Shown in pieces: positions 13,301-26,500 of a DNA stretch of 64,000 bases; position 1 is the first letter of the stretch; the number at the start of each line of letters is the position of its first letter. A model generated the notes under the pieces. The model did not search any database, was not told the DNA's origin, and saw nothing but the letters and a program-made list of their open reading frames with translations. Origin of the DNA: Smittium mucronatum (lineage: Eukaryota; Kickxellomycota; Harpellomycetes; Harpellales; Legeriomycetaceae); contig LSSL01000232.1 in the NCBI GenBank assembly GCA_001953115.1, positions 1 through 64,000 on the forward strand, read 5' to 3'. Made by a program: the position numbers and the translations under genes.

Positions 13301-16300
13301 CAACATGTCTCATGAGAAAACATAAAAAAAAATCTATGATTATAGATTATTGGTTAGATTATGTTCGGTTTCTGTGGAGGATTTAAAAAAATGACAGATT
13401 ATGATAAAGGAATGAGCTCAATTTGACAGATTATTGCTATATTGATTTTAAAAAATTCAAATTGGCGGATGATAATCATATTGAAAGATGTTTATCGGAT
13501 AAGCTTTTTTATGTATAGATAAATATATTTTTTATTTAATTACATAAATAACTATTTATGAGAGAATTAAAATATAATGGACTTTTAATCAGTTGCCACG
13601 ACCAGAAATGATGAAAATTGCTTAAAAAAATATTAATTATACCATCTTTTTTAAATGGCTATATTTCAGGTAAAGAGATAATTAATATAAAAATGTTATC
13701 GCATAATTTCTAAATTAGCCATTTATTTTTAATCCAGTTATGGATTTAAACTGTGTCATATTTTGATTTTTTATTACCTTAATTCATGGTTTAAAAAAAT
13801 TAACTCTCGGATTCAAAGCTTTTTTAATATATATTTTATATTTTTATATCATAATTACATATTTTTTTTAAAAAATAAATTATTTTAAATTGAATTAAAA
13901 TTTAGTTCTTATAGTGAGTCGTATTTTTTTAACATTATATTTATTATTACCTTAACTTACTCCCTATTAAAAAAGATTACATAAAAAAAATTTATTCAAT
14001 AATTATAATTAATCTAATTTATTGCGTAGTAGCTTGAAAAAAACTCTTTTTAATAACTGAGTTATATTAATTATTAACAAAGTTATTTTTACCCTCAATG
14101 AAATCAATGAAAGATATGAATGATTTATGGTATTAAAAGATTAATTTGCATTTAAATATTCTCTATCGGGGGTTTTTTCAATAAAAAATCATATTTAAAT
14201 TTCATGTTCTCATAAAAAGATGCTATATATGGCGATCGAAAATATTTTTTTACTATATTAATAGGCGTTTAAAAAAATTTAAGTCTTATATATGCGAGTA
14301 TAAAATCAAATAATAAGTTTCGTAATAATTTCATGAAACACTTTAATATGCGAAATAAATCTCAGCCTCAATTAAAACAAAATGACATATATATGTTATT
14401 TTCCTATTTTAAAAATAAAAAAATCGCTATGAAAAAAACGATGATTAGTTTTTGGTGGCTATTTTAATTCATGTATGCAAACCAATAAAATGATTTTATA
14501 GGAAAAATTATATCATAATAAATTTCTTTGTAACAATAGATCTCATCAGAATAGTATTAAAAAATCGTAAAAAATTTTAAGGGAAAAAATATAATTGGTC
14601 ATATCTTAGAAGGCATTAAAAAAATAACTCTATAAAATATTATTTGATCTTTTAAATAAAAAAACAATGGAATTTCAAAGGAATATTTTAATAAAATTTT
14701 GAAAGTTTTTATTAATGTGAATTAAACAATATATGGATTTAAATGTAGTTATAATTATCAATACGAAATAAAAAAAAGCACATATGAAGACATCGATGTT
14801 TTATTGATCCATATTTTTCGAAAGATTTGAAAAAAATTTCAGCTATAAGTTTGAGAATATAGATAAAATAAGATTTGATATTATTATTGAAAATATTCAC
14901 GAAATATATTTCAGCTATGTTCGATTCTTTTCAAAAAAAGTTTGTTGAAACAAAAAAAAAAGGTATCAGATCTTACTAGACAAAAATAAGGTTTAATAAG
15001 ATAAAGTGTATTGGTTTTTTTTTTGATAAATAAGGCAAAAATAAAAATAGAAAATAGTCAACAACAAACTTACTTAATATTATATTAGAAAAAAAATAGT
15101 TAAAAGGAAAATTTCCAAAAAATATTAATATATGTTTTTATAATTTATCATTTGTTTAGGGGGGAAAGGGTTTGAGCTAAATTTTGGTAGAAAAATTTCA
15201 AAAATTTCGAATATATGAACTTAATCAAATTATTCGCTTTGAATTTAATTAAAATCAATAAAATTTAAAATTAACAGTATTAAAATTTTATAGTAGTGAT
15301 ATAAAATGCTTGAAATGAGAAAAAAGAATTACACGAATTAAATAAATTATGGGAAAAGTAAATAATTTATTCGTTAAAATTAGGTTATGATAACTTGATC
15401 TATGATTTTTCACCTTTGATAAAAAAAATAATCAATAAGATTTTCTATCTAAATAATTAGGAAATATTTTTAGCTTCACTTCACAAAAAATATTGCAAAT
15501 GATATTTTTGAAATGCTAGGTTAATTATAAAATTAAATAAATCAAGAAATATAAACAAAAAAATTATAAAAAAAATTCAAATATCTGATTTCAAGTTTTT
15601 TTTTTAATATTAGAAAATTCTGAGCTTTTTACTTTTTTTTTACAATTTCAAAAAATAGTTCCAATAAAAATTGAAATTGATATATTTTGCATATTATTTT
15701 TGAAACGTACAAATTATTCGGCTAATTGTTTTAATAGTGCCTTAAAAACAAAATAAAATTTAAATAAAAGTGCCCCAAACTTTATATATTTTTTATAAAA
15801 TTCAAAAAATATTATTTTTTATCCTAAAAATATCATATAAAGGGTCTTGAAAACACCGGATAAAATGTAGGTTTGATTTAAAGAATATTTTTTTAGGATA
15901 TTTATGTTTTAAATACCTTGATAAATTGTAAAAAATCTATTACAGGGATTATTTTTAGTAAGATGGAAATAGGAATCACAAAAAATAAATTTTGACTCGT
16001 TTAAGATCGGGGAAACCTTAAAAATACATCTTTGGAAAATTTCAGGAAATTTTATACACCCGGAAGATAAAAATCCATCTTTTAAAGTAAGTTTTTAGCT
16101 ATTTAAGGTTGTAACCAATTGGATCAAATTTTATAATAAAAAAAGATTTAATCGATTAATATAACCCTGAGGACATATAGAAAAGATAGTATGAGCTAAA
16201 AAAACGTAGAAAAAATTAAAAAAAAACTCAATAATTAAATATTTTGGCATTTAAATTATATATAATAAGATTATTTAATCCTTTAATTAATGGATGGAAA

Positions 16301-17870
16301 AAAATATAGCTGGTTTCATTTATCCTGAAATTTTAAGCTCTCCGTGATAATAATAATTAGAAAAACTTTAATTTTTTTTTTTTCGCAAAAACAAACATTA
16401 TATAGCAGCTCCACAAATATTAGAATTGAAATAAACAGTCTAGATATTTAAGTCTTGATAAATAAATTTAAAATATTTATGATTAAAATATTTTAAAAAT
16501 TACAAAATTAACATTTAATTAAAGAAAAGTTCTTTATTTAGTATTTTAAGCTTTTTTTTCCCCATCTTTTTAATTTTATATAGTAAGGTCTGTGACTAGT
16601 TATTGAATTATATATATTTAAGAATATAACCCAAAGTAGATATATAAAAAATATAAAAATGTATACGAAATTATATATTGTTATTAATTAGTTATGATCT
16701 GCTTAAAAGTTTTGTTTTCTGTAAAGTTAGCAGCATTATCTTACGTCTCAATGGAGACTAACATATATATATATATATATTAATTTATATCGAAGAAATA
16801 GTTGGATTTATATCGGGACTCATTAGTCACTTACATTTGATTTACTTAAAATTATAAAAATTAAAAATGAAGTAACTGTATATCAGAGGAATCCCTTTAA
16901 AGCAAAATTAGATTTTGGTTTCAAAAAGAAAAATATATGCGGGTGGCTTAAAGATATATCCAGAGCTTTAAAATGCTGTGCCAAGTATATCGGGGTGATT
17001 TTGTGTGATCAAAAAAATTTAATGGATTGTATGAATTCGATAAACTATAATTCTTTTAATATTTTAACATATGTTTTAATTTTAATATCCCAGATTGCCG
17101 TATAATATACGACACGTAGCTAATCTTCCAATATATTAATGTACTGTTATTCTAATCAGCCATTTTTTAGGTAATAGGATATAAATAACAGATCGTTTTA
17201 TACTGTTTAATATTAACAAACTTTATAATAAATTAATCCATAAGCACATCTGAAATAACCACTTTAACTTAACCAGAAATAAAATGCACCGTCTATGCTG
17301 CAACTAGTGTGATTATCTCTTATTTTTTAAAGGAAATGTCGTATAAAAAGTTACTTATACAAATACTAGTTCAGAGAAAAATATTCTTAGTACAGTTTCA
17401 TTTTTAGGGGGATATGGGTATATTGCCATATATCCTATTTATCCTGTAAAGTACCCTTTTTGGAACTTTTTTTAGTGATTTAACACTAAAGTGGTATGTT
17501 TTTTTATCAGCTTCATTATTTAAGGGGGATATTAAAAGGTATATTTGTTCCTTTTCACTACCAAAAAAATATACCCTTTGATGTTTCCTTTGATTTCATA
17601 CATATAATGTTTGAGAGTGAAGTTTTCTCTTATGAGCTCAAATATAAATAAATTCTTCAGTTTGTTTATAATCGCCCCATTTAAGAGCGATAGAGCAGTT
17701 GTTAAACTAAACAAGTCAGTGTGTAATAATGATATCACATCATAGCTTGTAAATATGAATCGCCAATTCACAGTCACAGATGACTGATAATAGTTTGAAT
17801 GATTGCTGATATTACAATAAAATAAAATATAATAAAGTTACGAAAAGTATGTCAGAGTGAAAAAGTCGAA
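4340..17870. other. Long AT-rich gene-free block
   Basis: The first about 1 kb upstream of IPI3 has mixed composition. Beyond about 5.3 kb the sequence is overwhelmingly A/T, dense in stops in all frames, and full of A and T runs. I found no conserved reading frame, RNA gene or terminal repeat. A short (AT)n tract is noted separately. Patches with more G and C (for example 13.1-13.4 kb, which repeats a GTCAATTTGA-like unit several times) may be decayed elements but cannot be identified. Confidence 0.7.
16763..16780. repeat. (AT)9 microsatellite
   Basis: Uninterrupted AT dinucleotide run of 18 nt within the AT-rich block. Confidence 0.9.
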
Positions 17871-17874
17871 AAAC

Positions 17875-17882
17875 CACGTGGG
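17875..17882 (+). promoter_or_regulatory. CACGTGGG E-box upstream of the tRNA cluster
   Basis: CACGTGGG ends 46 nt before tRNA-Val. This is the form bound well by Pho4-type bHLH factors, and CACGTG alone is also bound by Cbf1. Any role in tRNA expression is inference; the motif can arise by chance. Confidence 0.25.
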
Positions 17883-17904
17883 AAAAATAACTATTCTATA
17901 CAAG

Positions 17905-17910
17905 TATAAA
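17905..17910 (+). promoter_or_regulatory. TATA motif upstream of tRNA-Val
   Basis: TATAAA starts 24 nt before the first base of tRNA-Val. Some fungi (fission yeast) need an upstream TATA element for Pol III tRNA transcription. In this AT-rich setting chance occurrence is possible. Confidence 0.35.
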
Positions 17911-17928
17911 ATTTCTAAAAATCGTCGT

Positions 17929-18002
17929 GATTTCTTGGTGTAGATGGTTATCACGTCTGTCTAACACACAGACGGTCGCCGGTTCGAGTCCGGCAGAAAT
18001 CA
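17929..18002 (+). tRNA. tRNA-Val (AAC)
   Basis: A 7-bp acceptor stem, GATTTCT with AGAAATC, and discriminator A. The anticodon arm is TCTGT-CTAACAC-ACAGA with anticodon AAC. The T arm is GCCGG-TTCGAGT-CCGGC. There is no intron. This is the first gene of a four-tRNA array; tRNA-Ser starts after only 2 nt with no T-run between. Confidence 0.95.
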
Positions 18003-18004
18003 TT

Positions 18005-18086
18005 GTCGGTGTGTCCGAGTGGTTAAGGAGATAGATTAGAAATCTATTGGGCTCTGCCCGCACAGGTTCAAATCCTGTCGCCGACG
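18005..18086 (+). tRNA. tRNA-Ser (AGA)
   Basis: Acceptor stem GTCGGTG with CGCCGAC, with one G-T pair, and discriminator G. The anticodon arm is ATAGA-TTAGAAA-TCTAT with anticodon AGA. The long variable arm (GGGCTCTGCCC) is typical of Ser tRNA. The T arm ends ACAGG-TTCAAAT-CCTGT. It has no intron and is separated by 2 nt from each neighbour. Confidence 0.95.
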
Positions 18087-18088
18087 TG

Positions 18089-18161
18089 GCCCGGCTAGCT
18101 CAATCGGTAGAGCGTGAGACTCTTAATCTCAAGGCTGCGGGTTCGACCCCCGCGTTGGGCT
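18089..18161 (+). tRNA. tRNA-Lys (CTT)
   Basis: Acceptor stem GCCCGGC with GTTGGGC. D arm GCTC...GAGC. Anticodon arm TGAGA-CTCTTAA-TCTCA with anticodon CTT. T arm GCGGG-TTCGACC-CCCGC. No intron. The third gene of the array; 8 nt (GGAATTTC) separate it from tRNA-Arg, with only three Ts in a row. Confidence 0.95.
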
Positions 18162-18169
18162 GGAATTTC

Positions 18170-18242
18170 GGTCGCGTGGCCTAATGGATAAGGCGTCAGA
18201 CTTCGGATCTGAAGATTGTGGGTTCGAGTCCCACCGTGATCG
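18170..18242 (+). tRNA. tRNA-Arg (TCG)
   Basis: Acceptor stem GGTCGCG with CGTGATC, including G-T pairs, and discriminator G. Anticodon arm TCAGA-CTTCGGA-TCTGA with anticodon TCG. T arm GTGGG-TTCGAGT-CCCAC. No intron. The last gene of the array, followed at once by the only oligo-T run. Confidence 0.95.
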
Positions 18243-18246
18243 TTTT
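18243..18246 (+). terminator. Pol III oligo-T terminator of the tRNA array
   Basis: TTTT directly follows tRNA-Arg. No run of four Ts occurs between the four tRNA genes, so this is the first usable Pol III stop after tRNA-Val and suggests a single polycistronic precursor. Confidence 0.6.
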
Positions 18247-18747
18247 GTTAGAATTTTCTGAATACATAATTTTTAATAAATGAAACTTTCTAAAGAATAT
18301 TATTTTATAGATAAATTTTTCTTTTTTTGATTGAAACCCTCATTTTCGTTGTCAGATGGAATTTTTTGATATTTTTGGTCCCTGTTGTACTTTTTAGAAC
18401 AATTCACATAATTATTATTTTAAAAAAAAATACCTAAAAAGATAATAATTAGTTCTTAAAGATAGAAATAATAAGCCATAATTATGTAGGAATCAATGAT
18501 AAATACCATATTTTGTTCTTTTAATGAAATATAATTGAAAAATATCATATTTTTGATAATGTACTTTTATCTTTAACCAATTATTTTATTAGAAAATTTA
18601 CTATTAATACATTAATGGAAAATTAAAGTGATTTTATTTTGTATAAAATTAAAATATCATTAATAGAATCATTAAAAATAGTTTAGTATAACTTAAAAAT
18701 TTAAAATTTAGTCCATCTTTTAACAATTTACAATCTTTTATGGAGAT

Positions 18748-18778
18748 AAAAAAAAAAGGAAAAAAAAGGAAAAAAAAG
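18748..18778. repeat. Short tandem repeat, 10-nt unit
   Basis: Unit AAAAAAAGGA repeated about three times, the last copy incomplete. Confidence 0.85.
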
Positions 18779-20524
18779 TCTATCGACCCTGTATCCAATT
18801 TGCATACTCAAGATTTACTAAAGAGAAAAAATTATAAAATATCAAATTAACAAAAAATTCGAACACCCAATTTTTTAGAATTTTAGAATTTTAAAATTAA
18901 AATATAATGTTTCCGCTATTATAATATGGTATATAAAAGTATAGGCTAATTATTAACATCTAATTGTGTAAAATAATAATTTTATTATGTAGTTTTATTT
19001 ATTAAACACACCTTATAATTTAAATAATTAACGTAGCTCAAATTTTTTTCGGGTGAAGAAAATAAATCAAGAAAATTATGAAGCTCGAGGTAATTCAAAA
19101 ATTAGATAAAATATAATTTTTTGAAAAAAAATAAGGACAGAATATTTTAGTTGTTTATAATATTCCAATCTATAATAGTTTTTTTAATGGTGAGATAAAT
19201 TTAAAGATGTTTCTGACAATAAGTAATGATTATAAAGCCACAACTTGAATAAATAATAATATTTGTGATAATAAAAGTGATTATATATATATATATGTAT
19301 ATCAAATACATTAATCCAGAGTATTCTCGATACCCATCTGTAATATTTATTATCAAAAGATAGGTTTTCTTGTATCTCAGTAGCAAATAAGATAGAAATT
19401 CTGATTTTTTAAAAGAAAAAGCCCAAAAAATTATCGAAAATAAATAAAATGAATAAAATATATTAATATCATGTTTTTTTAATATTTAAAATTTTTCTCT
19501 CAGTAGAAATAAAGACTTTAAAAATTTTACTTATTTATAGCTTTATATATAGTTCAATAAATAATTATATATAATAAATTAATGTAAATTACTTTATGGA
19601 ATATTCAAAAAAATGTCAACTAGCTTAATTCGCTTATTTTAAATAAATAAATGCCTTTTCTTGGCTATTATCGGAATTAAAAAAGATAATATCATGATTT
19701 TCAAATATTTTAAATTGTGATATAATGCTATGGTATATTTTTATGCAATTCTAGAAATTTAGAAAGTGGATTTATTTTTGTGTAAACGAGTTAAGCTGAA
19801 AAATTCAAAATAATTTGAAAATTGGCGCCATTTTCAGATAAATACAAAATTTTCAATTTAACTTGTTTTATTGAAGTTGAACATAAATTCTCAATTTCCC
19901 AAAATTTATATCAATATAAAAACTGAGAGATCATTTGAATGACGAAACACTTTCCTGTAAAAATTTTACTACTTTTATATTTCTTAAATAATTCTACCTG
20001 CAAGAATTATTTTCCATTGGCTACGATATTATTAATCATCCACAAAAAATAGAATTTTAAAGTAAAAAAAATACACTCTATTATCTGAATGAAAAATAAA
20101 TAACAGGAATATTTGACCCTTCAAAAATAATATAATATAATGAGAATAATTTTTTATTAACCACAAGCATATTAATCTGTATAATTTTCACAAAGTTAAA
20201 AATAAATAACATTTGGTCAAATAGAGCTTGTTTAATTTCCATTATTTAGAATGGCGAAAAAAAAAGTAGAACTGCGATGGTAAATTGAGCTGCTTTTTGA
20301 GTTGAGATTTCTAAAGATTCTAGTAATTGTAAATAAATTTTGTTTCTCTCATATGTTGTAGCTCAAAAAGTCAATAATAGATCCGAAAGCAAATATCCAC
20401 CGTTTAATTGAAGCCTGATTTAATTTTAAATAAAATTTGGTTTTATTCCAATGCGCTTATTTAAAGGCATTGTTTATTTGATTGTTAAAATTTCAGCAAC
20501 CTCAAATCTACCCCATTTTAATAC

Positions 20525-20557
20525 GTTTTTTAATATAGTTTTTAATATAGTTTTTAT
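20525..20557. repeat. Short tandem repeat, 12-nt unit
   Basis: Unit GTTTTTAATATA repeated about 2.5 times. Confidence 0.75.
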
Positions 20558-23500
20558 AAATTTAATCTAAAATATGGACCTTATTCTTTCTCAAGCTTTT
20601 TTTAATACTTTTTTTCATTTATCCTCAACTCTTCCTCATTGTAAAATTCGGCCTCGACCTCCTCTTCAAAATTTACCAACCAAACAACCAAAAATTAAAC
20701 CTAAAGATTCTCAATATCAAGTTAAATAATCACGATATAATATTTCTTTATTTCACACACTCTTGTTGAATTTAATTTTAACCGTACTTAAGCAATTCAT
20801 TCTCCAAGAACTTTTTTCCGCTTTTATTCGCCTTTAACATGAATTCACCGTAAAAAATAATTCATTTTTAATTTTTTTTACTTTTCCCAATTCATATTTT
20901 TCAAAAAAAAATCCATTATTCTCATTTGTGTCATTTTATTAATTTATATTAATCTAAATAAATTCAGCCCCAAAATATTTAGTGTATATCATATGTTAAA
21001 AAACACATAAAATTATCTAATTTTACTATTATTATGAAGAGTCAAAAGTTGTAATAAATTTATCGATACACTCTTTAATCTAAATTAAATACATTTATTA
21101 TCTCTAGTAATTCAATTTTACTAATCTGGTACCAATAAATCAGCTTGACATAAAAACTGATATTAGAACATTAATATCTATTATATCTTTTCCGATTTCG
21201 CTTTAGCATAGCCATCGTGACAAAAAACCCAGGAAAATTATCAAAAAAATCTAGAAAAAAATATTAATAAGTAAAGTTCAAAATTTTCTAAAATTTTACC
21301 GAAGTGACCGTCCAATACTTCTTTTCTGTGGTACTCAGAAAAAAAAATTCATAGTGAATTTTTTTTCAAAATCGAAATCTAAATCGACAAAAATTCCACA
21401 CAGAAGTTCCTGGAATCTGAAATCAGGACCAGAGTCAGAGCATAGAATCAAATTGTCAAAAAAATCAATTAAACGGTCTTTTATGGGGCTTAATAGACAT
21501 CTTGAAAAATATTTGGAATCGTGGCTAATAATTTCAAACAGTTAATTAAAGTACTTAAATTTAAGGCTCACTCCGACTTATTTGTACACAACTGCAAAAA
21601 ATAAATCAGAAATTGAGCTTTTATAATAAAATCTGGTGCTTTTCTCGATTGGAACTCAAAAAAGTTTAAATTTTTCTTTAAATTGCATGATTATAATACA
21701 GTCTTTGACTCCAATACAAGTGGTACAATTTTTATATCCCTGATTTTTTTTTAATAAAAATGGTTTTCGAAAAAAATTCACCATCTTTATTCTGAGCAAT
21801 AATTCTAAATTTCCTGAAGATTTATCGGCAAAGCCAATAGCTTAAAGTTTTTTTTCTTTTTTTTTCTTTTTTTACACATATTGTTGAAATATCAGTTCTC
21901 TTTATTCCTTTTTAAAAATTATCCAGGAAAAAGCAATAGAAGATGCTAATCCCAGATTTAATTTCGGTATAGAACTGAATTATTTTCTGTTATAAATTTA
22001 ATTTTGAAATTTCCAAACATTACATTGAAGCATCGGTTCATTGATAATTTTTCTGTAAAAACTGCATGTGTTTGTTGAGGAACAGGAGAATTTTTTAAGT
22101 TATTCACAACTAGTCTTTTAATATCAGCCATATCTTCGTACGCAACTATTCCGTGGTTTTATTTTCAAATAAATCAAAATATCTGCTTTCTTATTTTTGT
22201 TTTGAATAAGTATATTGGGAATTTTTAATAATATCTCTTATATCCTGGAGCAAATTTTTGAGAAGAAATGTCGTCTACAAGCGCAAGTATGTTTTTTTTG
22301 AATTTATTGAGCCTCGGGTGCTTTATGTAGAGATAGTATGTTAAGCTTAAGTCATAGTTATTTAAAAACAGAGCCCAGTGATTGGGTCATAACTTTGCCT
22401 AATTTAATACCTCTAAAAAACTATTCAAAAAAAAACCCTATATTGAGTTAGCAGAAACCTTTATGGCATACCTGTATATCATTTTTAAACTTTTAATCTT
22501 TCCTAAGGGCTTAGATTTCCAAATTTGGTATTTTTTCTGCGATTTGAAGGGATGTTTAATTTTTTGAAATTATCATTCCTTTTTTTTTTGTTTTCCGGCA
22601 AATAGAAATTTGCTTTAAAGATGTAAATGTGCTAAAATTGAAAAATAGCTTGATAGAATATTATAAATTTTTCCTGATATAAAAATTGATGTTAATTAGT
22701 AAAAGAGAGATTGAGGGTTGATCATACCGATCAATTTTATAAAAAAAAGAATTTTTTTTCTTAAAACGAGTGCATAACATAAGTTTTTTTTTTTTTAATT
22801 CTTCTTTCTTTTTTGAAATTTCGGGGATTTTAGGAATTGAGTTTTTCCGAAAAAGATATATCGAGTTTAATGGCACTAAATTAAACCAATAGAATAAATA
22901 TTAAGCGAATGATTATTTTACGGAATAATATAGAATAAAAATATTTTACTTAAGAATATTTTAAAATTTTTAAATATATTCTCAAGTATTTTCTGATATT
23001 TCAAATATTCCACAGGATGTATTTTTATCCTTTTTTAAAAAACTATTAAATGGACTAAAGTAAGTTTATAAGTTTTAATTAAATATTTAAGCCAAAATAC
23101 AAAGTATTTATGTGATTGGGTTTCCAAGATCAAAAATTAACAAGTTTTTTTCTCAAAGTTGTGATACTTATGCCACTGGTTCTTATATTTAGAGGTATGA
23201 ATTTTTTTTGATTCCACTTTAAATATTCATGCACCTTCTGTTTTAAAATTTAATCAAATTTATTAGAAATTTCATTCTAAATTGTCAGTTATATCTGAAG
23301 ATAAAGAGAAATTTTCACGTTTGTCTAATATATTATCCAGTTCGTCACATTCTTCCTCACCATTTTTTGAATGGAAAATTTTTTATGAGATTAATTCTAA
23401 TCTATCTGCAAGGTGACAGGCTTATCAAATCGTTTTTCAAGTCAGTATAAGCACAATATCTAACTTTGGGAATTACGAGGAAATGCACAAAAAATATTTT

Positions 23501-26500
23501 GTGCTAGTTAATGAAGGTGAAGCCATTGGAATTTTCTGCAGTGGAGAGTAACCCCTACAAGAACTCAATTCTCCTCTGAAAAATTTTCTTATATTTTTCA
23601 GGTTATTATTCAAACAAGATTATTCCTTCTTGATTCTAATAAATTAAGCTCCTTGGTTAAATATCTCAATCCGAGAGCCTCAAATCCGCTATATAATGCA
23701 GAAAAATTGAATGTTAAATTATAGAAACGTTTAAAGCAGAGAGAGAAATGGTCAAAATATTTATACATGAATTCCCAGGAATGATGCCCTTTACTACTGA
23801 GTTATAAAACTCACTAAATCAGAAACCATAAATAGATGTCACTGAGCATTACATTGATTATTCGTGTAGTCCCCTCTTTTTTTTATTTGATTTTGTTCCT
23901 ATATATGATAGTCGTACTGGTGAATGTATATAAAAATATTCACAGTCCTTATCACAGGACTTTAATATTCCAGAAAAGTTTTTAGTGATTATTTTAGACA
24001 AAAAATCGAATAAAAACATTTTTTAATCAATTTTTTAAACTCAATATTTCATATAATCTCAAAAAATCCTATCTGCTTAGCACATGTTGCTAATCTGGCA
24101 GAAAAATCCTCAACTGGACCAACCAAAAAAAATTCGGATATTAGAAACGTTGTGAGTTCAATAGGGTTGTCTCATTTAAAAACATACAATTTATTACTAC
24201 TTTTAAAGACTCAAAAATCCATTGAAATTTCTCAAAACTGTTATGGATGTTCCTAATTGATGAAACCCGAGTACCGAAATTCTGGAGATAGCGCTGTATC
24301 TCAAAGAACCACTTTCAAGAATGGCTCTGCCTATAAAAAATTGCCCAAAAATTATAATCAAAGATGAAATGAAAATTATAAATTATTATTAAGATTTTAT
24401 TTCTGCTTTTAAGGAATTTTCTTTAATGAAGTCTTCCTTTTCTTATCATATCATGCACAATGTAGTTATGTTGAATCATTTCTAGCTTATTTCAACTCTG
24501 GATATTTGTATGGTCAAATAGAAGAGTTTAGGGGTCTTAAAAGTCATAAAAATTTCGGAATTAATTTTTTTTTTTGTAGTTGATAAAGAAATGTAAATTT
24601 GTGAATAATTTGATTTTGTAGAGTCACAGACTTCGGAAAATGATTTAATTAAAAGTAAAGAATATGGTAGTTATGAAAAAGAGGTTTTAATATTTCGGGA
24701 AAAGCATGAAAAATACTACTGTAAAACCGTAATATCAGCAAATATAATCACTATTTCAGATCCAAGGGTTTTAATAGAATGATTCAAGGATAAAGAAAAG
24801 GATCCGGAGTATCCAAAATCTATCTATATCTTTCAAAAAAACAAATTCTTGTTTTCTATCCAAATATATCCCCAAGAAGAAATAAAAATTTAAAAACTCT
24901 GGGGTGGAGGAATCATCCACAAAGAAAATAACAATAGTAATGACTTTCAAAATTAATCAAATTAAAGTTGTAAAAGAGTTTTGGGAAAACTAAGAATAGT
25001 CAATATCTCCTCAGAAAACTGATTCGGTGTGATGTTGGAGATTAAATGAGGGGTAATTCACAAGTCTATATAAGATGGTAAGAGACCACCTTAAAATACC
25101 AGTAAAATCAACAGAATCTTAAAGTTAATTATCTGGAGGCGGAAAAAATATCACAGACCTCCATGGATTACTCAGTTCTGTTAAAATCAGAGCCTCTCAA
25201 TGATTAAAGTCTTGGTTTTTAAAAAAATATTAAATAGTGTCATAAAATTCTCTATGATAATTTAATGGTTTTTTTATTTAATTATAAAGCTTAATACCCT
25301 CTAAATAAATATATAGCAAAAATTTCTTTGAAGATTATTTGAATATTTCAGAATATTTTCGGGATGCGATTGGAAATTATTAAATAAGGGATATTCCTAT
25401 ACTTCATAAATTATTTTTTATTTCATTCCTTAATATCCAAATATTTCGGAATGTTTTATTGTTTTGTGTTATTTATATGCGCCTTAGGAGAGTTGCTGGT
25501 TCTATTTATATAAAATTGCTATTTTTTCTTGTATATTTATCAATTTTTCAAAATAATCTAACCAAAGGTGTGATTCCAGCGCTTAGATTAGTAAGTAGCA
25601 CATTAGGGGCTTTATTATTATTATTTTCTCTTTTAATGTTTTTTTTTTAAAATTAATAATAATAAATTTTATTTTAGCCTCTTTGAATCAGAGATTTTTT
25701 ATTTCATTCTTTTTTCATGTCACCCCAAACGATTTACAGAAAAAATAAAAAATTTGATTCCTTTTTTTTAAGATGGAAAACAACACAATATTTTAAAAGT
25801 AATTTATTGAAGGATAGTTTGCACCAGAAACAGTAAATTTCATTCCTTGTACTAAGTAATATCCTAAAATATAATATTATCCGATTGTAATTTTGTTAAT
25901 AATGCAATTATTATTTAATTATAGCAGTCAGAGCACCTTAAAAACTGAATGCTTCACTATTTTAGATGAAAAAATCCATTATTACATGTTCGAAAGACAA
26001 GCAAATCAAAAAATATTTTTGAATGTCTTTCCCATTTGTTTTTTGTTGCAATATAGTAAGTAGATTTAAAAAATTTTATAAAAGTTTTAAAAAAATCATT
26101 TTTAAACCATAATTAAATTTATATATCCAGAGTTAAATTTGGTAGTAGTTTAAGCGGAATCGAATCGCATGCTAAATTCAAAAAAAAATTATTAGAGTTT
26201 AGGTAAAAATAGATAACCCATTTTGTAGAATGGGAACCGATTTTGATACCTATAACATAAAAAATCTCTTGATAGGGTCACCAGTGTAAAAATATATATC
26301 GGATACTTCAAAAAAAGATAGATATTGTGATTAGCAATTTTTTTTCGTGGCAGTTTAAGTTTTTAGAGAAATCTTGATGACTGTTTATAGTTCTAAATCT
26401 AATATTCTAGGGGTGGAGATGCGTTCATATTTGGGTTTTATTGGGAGCCTCATGGCTCTTTTTCTTCTGAATGTGGTATTTATTTTGAATTTTTTAGACT

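Noticed and set aside
21354..21545. 63-codon Ser/Lys-rich frame
   Set aside because: Low complexity, no neighbours, no recognisable domain.
24780..24980. Minus-strand VIFFVDDSSTP followed by FLGI, resembling reverse transcriptase motifs
   Set aside because: The distance between the two motifs is too short for Copia or Gypsy RTs, no other RT block is found near it, and stops flank it. Chance in AT-rich DNA is more likely.
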